Source: Spirochaetaceae bacterium (GTDB lineage Bacteria; Spirochaetota; Spirochaetia; DSM-27196; PXBQ01). Taken from it: 64,000 nucleotides of DNA. Positions 61,903 through 64,000 of this stretch are shown in pieces. Each line of letters begins with the position of its first letter. Position 1 is the first letter of the stretch. Made by a program: the position numbers and the translations under genes. A model generated the notes under the pieces. That model saw only the letters and a program-made list of their open reading frames with translations, did not search any database and was not told the origin of the DNA. The DNA lies in the NCBI GenBank assembly GCA_007695285.1, contig REEC01000125.1, positions 232,847 through 296,846 on the forward strand. The letters run 5' to 3'.

Positions 61903-62715
61903 TTACATGTACCCTAGGTCGCGGAGTTTTTTCATGATCCCTTCCTTGTCCTGCCGGCGCCCGCCGCGCTCGGTCGTGTTCTCAAGGTCCTGATCCCACG
62001 CGGGAACGTCGGTGATCTTCTTCGTCGTGACGCGCGCACCGAGCGAGCGATACCCTTGCCGGTACAGGTCGCAGATCGGAATCTCGAGTTGATGAAACGC
62101 GTCCCAGACGTCCTTCTCGGTGAAGTGCAGGATCGGGTTGATCCGGTAGTGATCCGGGTTGAACTCGGTCGCGGGGCGTGGACTGAACGGAATCTCCTCC
62201 GCGCGCGCGCCCTGCTCGTCCCAGCGGATGCCCTCGAAAAACCCCGCAACGGCTTTCTCCTCGAGATACACCATACACGTCACGGTTTTCATCAGGTGAT
62301 TCCCGACAAACGACTCGGGCTCGTACACGAAGGTGTCTTCCTCCCACCCGATCCGCGCGACCTCGCGCCGATTCCGCTCGTTCAGATCCGCCACGGCGAC
62401 CGTGCCACCGAGCCCACCGGCCGCGCGCGCGACGTCCGCGTTGTGAATCATGTCGAGCTCGACTCCCCACTCGCCTTTGAGCCGGTCGATGTACTCGCGC
62501 ACCTCGTCGAACATGTCGCCCTCGTCGATGCAGAAACACCGCGGAATCTCGATCCCGGCTTCGCGGCAGTGCTCGCGAACGAGCCACAACACGAGCGTGC
62601 TGTCTTTTCCTCCGGTCCATGCGACGCGCAGGTTCTTATGCTCGAACCGCTCGAACGCCTCGGCGATTATTTTCTTTGAGTCGGTGACTTTTTTTTCGAT
62701 TAGTGGTGTTGTCAT
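61903..62715 (-). CDS. PAPS reductase/CysD-family PP-loop protein
   Basis: 270 residues. N-terminal PP-loop WTGGKDSTLVLWLVREHC (about 34-51) binds ATP; CFCIDEGDMFDEV and FHFTEKDVWDAFHQLEIPICDLY (about 195-215) and a C-terminal RRQDKEGIMKKLRDLGYM, resembling the CysD tail. The ECGIH motif of PAPS reductases is absent, so it is unlikely to reduce PAPS; ATP-dependent activation of an acid or sulfate is more likely. No cysN adjacent. AAAGGA ribosome binding site. Confidence 0.82.
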   Translation of the reverse strand: MTTPLIEKKVTDSKKIIAEAFERFEHKNLRVAWTGGKDSTLVLWLVREHCREAGIEIPRCFCIDEGDMFDEVREYIDRLKGEWGVELDMIHNADVARAAGGLGGTVAVADLNERNRREVARIGWEEDTFVYEPESFVGNHLMKTVTCMVYLEEKAVAGFFEGIRWDEQGARAEEIPFSPRPATEFNPDHYRINPILHFTEKDVWDAFHQLEIPICDLYRQGYRSLGARVTTKKITDVPAWDQDLENTTERGGRRQDKEGIMKKLRDLGYM

Positions 62716-62753
62716 AGTATTATCCTTTATTACTGGTTTTGGTTTTCTGATTC

Positions 62754-63758
62754 CTAAGTACTGATCATGTATCGGTCGAGATCGATAAGGTACATCAAAG
62801 GCTCACCTTCGATGAAACGGCGGATGTTTTCGAGGCAGACGCGGTGGAACTTCCAGAAACCCGGAGGACGGCCGGGCAGCGGTCTTATCTTGCCGAGATC
62901 GTGCGCGGTAAAAATAACGTTCGGCCACTGCCGCGCCGGGTGGTCGGCCGGGAGCGTGTCGGGGTGAAGGACATCGAGCCCCGCTCTGAGCCGTCCGGTT
63001 TCGAGTTCGGCGAACAGAGCGTCTTGATCGATGATCGCGCCGCGGGCGGTGTTGATGATAATCCCGTGATCGGGGAGCAGCGCGAGCAGTTCACGATTCA
63101 CCGACCCTTCCGTTTCCGGCGAGAGCCCCGCGTGAATCACTACCGCCTCAGAGGTTTCGAACAACTCACGAAGAGACTCCACTCGCGTGCACGTCTCGGG
63201 AATGTCTTTTTGATACGGGTCGTATACACGAACCACCGGCAGGAACGGGCGAAGCATCCGCTCGAAGGCACGGCCGATCGCGCCGAGGCCGTAGATACCT
63301 GTCGATAACCCCTCAAGACCGCCGCCGTAAACCGAGTCCTGCGGCTTCCATCCCCCGCTCCTCACGGTGTCCACCCGGCCCGGGACATCCTTTAAAACAG
63401 CGATCAACAACGTAAACGCCGCCTCGGCGAGCCGTTGCGCAGGCGCTTCACCCCAATTCGTAACCGGGATTCCTGCCTCGATGATCTCCTTCGGGACCAC
63501 CGGGCGGACTCCGCCGTTGGTGTGACAGATATACTTGAGGTCCCCGGGTTCGTCCGCGGTCGCGACCGGAACGGGAGCGGCGCCCCAACTCGTGATGAGA
63601 ATGTCGCAGTTTTGGATCAACGAGAGCGTCTTTGACTCAGGAAATCCCTCGGCGTGCTCATAGATTTCGAGAGATCCGAACTCCCGCAGCAGTTTCTCAA
63701 ACTCCGGGATCCAGACGCTGTCGTTTTTTTTCTTCGCCGCAAGGTGCAGAAATTTCAC
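62754..63758 (-). CDS. D-isomer-specific 2-hydroxyacid dehydrogenase-family protein
   Basis: 334 residues from the GTG at 63758, which has GGGGGAG upstream and gives MKFLHLAAKKK; an ATG 14 codons earlier (63800) without a ribosome binding site is the alternative. GLSTGIYGLGAIGRAFERML (dinucleotide loop, about 155-173), VIHAGLSPETEGSVNRELLALLPDHGIIINTARGAIID (Arg) and FTAHDLGKI, where the catalytic His/Glu pair is expected. NAD-linked. First gene of the propeller operon. Confidence 0.85.
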   Translation of the reverse strand: MKFLHLAAKKKNDSVWIPEFEKLLREFGSLEIYEHAEGFPESKTLSLIQNCDILITSWGAAPVPVATADEPGDLKYICHTNGGVRPVVPKEIIEAGIPVTNWGEAPAQRLAEAAFTLLIAVLKDVPGRVDTVRSGGWKPQDSVYGGGLEGLSTGIYGLGAIGRAFERMLRPFLPVVRVYDPYQKDIPETCTRVESLRELFETSEAVVIHAGLSPETEGSVNRELLALLPDHGIIINTARGAIIDQDALFAELETGRLRAGLDVLHPDTLPADHPARQWPNVIFTAHDLGKIRPLPGRPPGFWKFHRVCLENIRRFIEGEPLMYLIDLDRYMIST

Positions 63759-63820
63759 GCGCTCCCCCGAATCCGCAAAGAACCCAAATACGATAACCAT
63801 ATTTTATATTTGGGAAATTC

Positions 63821-63848
63821 AGGATACCATAGATCGGGGGATTGTCAA
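63821..63848 (-). promoter_or_regulatory. Promoter of the 2-hydroxyacid dehydrogenase operon
   Basis: Minus-strand TTGACA (63843-63848), 16 nt, TATCCT (63821-63826), about 55 nt before the GTG start. Confidence 0.72.
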
Positions 63849-63856
63849 CCGTTCGG

Positions 63857-64000
63857 TCACGAAATTTTCGGTGAATTGTTCGCCTGCTGGAATCCGAGTT
63901 CCGCGGAAAGCTCGCTCGTCACCGAGACCAACTCGCGGACCGTGCCGTCACACTCGGATCTCGGCAAATAGATCTCCGGCCCCGCGATACCGAGCGATCC
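63857..64000 (-). CDS. IclR-type regulator, C-terminal end
   Basis: 47 residues before a TGA, running off the window. The end reads GSLGIAGPEIYLPRSECDGTVRELVSVTSELSAELGFQQ, the final strand and helix of the IclR effector domain (SIAGP...). On the same strand and just upstream of the dehydrogenase operon, so the likely regulator of it. Call is from a short fragment. Confidence 0.6.
   Translation of the reverse strand, partial: GSLGIAGPEIYLPRSECDGTVRELVSVTSELSAELGFQQANNSPKIS

Noticed and set aside
1..64000. Mobile element, prophage or toxin-antitoxin island
   Set aside because: No transposase, integrase, phage or toxin gene seen; housekeeping genes with uniform style throughout. The nucleotidyltransferase at the end of the 47.9-51.2 kb gene is a fused domain, not an MNT/HEPN pair.

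Overview
The window is a 64 kb piece of a spirochaete chromosome, by eye about 55-60% G+C. The evidence is a FlaB-type periplasmic flagellin, an ffh-rpsP-khpA-rimM-trmD-rplS cluster that runs into flagellar genes, a short SMC, a PUR-domain protein of the BpuR type, FlhX, and several Pro/Glu-rich lipoproteins. Metabolism (trehalose synthesis, sugar ABC uptake, leucine genes, FGE) suggests a free-living member of the Spirochaetales rather than a host-restricted one. Genus is not assignable from the sequence alone. I see no insertion sequence, prophage, CRISPR array or rRNA.

Layout. 1-1.5 kb: the end of thiN, divergent from flaB, which has a sigma-28-like promoter and a leader with two apparent CsrA sites. 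1.5-6.1 kb (minus strand): a ROK regulator, a sugar-binding protein and two permeases, with no ATPase gene. 6.2-10.3 kb: cca, rnc, acpP, rpmF, coaD and a secreted HEAT-repeat protein. 10.3-17.3 kb (minus): a large operon from ffh through ribosomal, tRNA-modification, FliK-like, FlhX, HD-GYP and YraN genes to two small unknowns. 17.3-24.1 kb (minus): an E2-like acyltransferase, a GT4 glycosyltransferase, smc, a small membrane protein and a lipoprotein. 24.2-32.5 kb: rnhB, a uxaA-like/HAD/PUR operon, a TspO-like protein, a YhhQ transporter with a glyoxalase, a fused trehalose-6-phosphate synthase/phosphatase and an FAH-family enzyme.

32.5-41 kb: tRNA-Gly(UCC), a formylglycine-generating enzyme, a tandem repeat, a second HEAT protein, a lipoprotein, a 640-residue protein of unknown function, and a gph-pgm-dnaQ-like operon. 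40.5-47 kb: an RNA m5C methyltransferase, a Rep/PcrA helicase, an M28 peptidase and pepD. 46.6-54.4 kb: gdhA followed 3 bp later by a GAF/ATP-grasp/nucleotidyltransferase fusion, then a metallophosphoesterase, an MFS carrier, a GcvR-like ACT protein, a palindromic repeat and a universal stress protein. 54.4-64 kb: leuCD divergent from lysR, a GguC-like enzyme with a U32 (TrhP-like) protein, and a minus-strand operon (2-hydroxyacid dehydrogenase, PP-loop ATPase, six-repeat propeller, TIM-barrel isomerase) behind an IclR-type regulator.

The strongest general signal concerns translation starts. At about a dozen first genes of transcription units, on both strands, a good -10 hexamer ends 5-8 nt before the start codon, usually with a -35 element 16-18 nt further upstream. 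These mRNAs should therefore begin at or next to the start codon. Genes inside operons carry ordinary GGAGG-type ribosome binding sites or overlap the previous gene. The exceptions with true leaders (flaB, gdhA, leuC, rpmF and the ROK operon) mostly show regulatory signals or strong ribosome binding sites.
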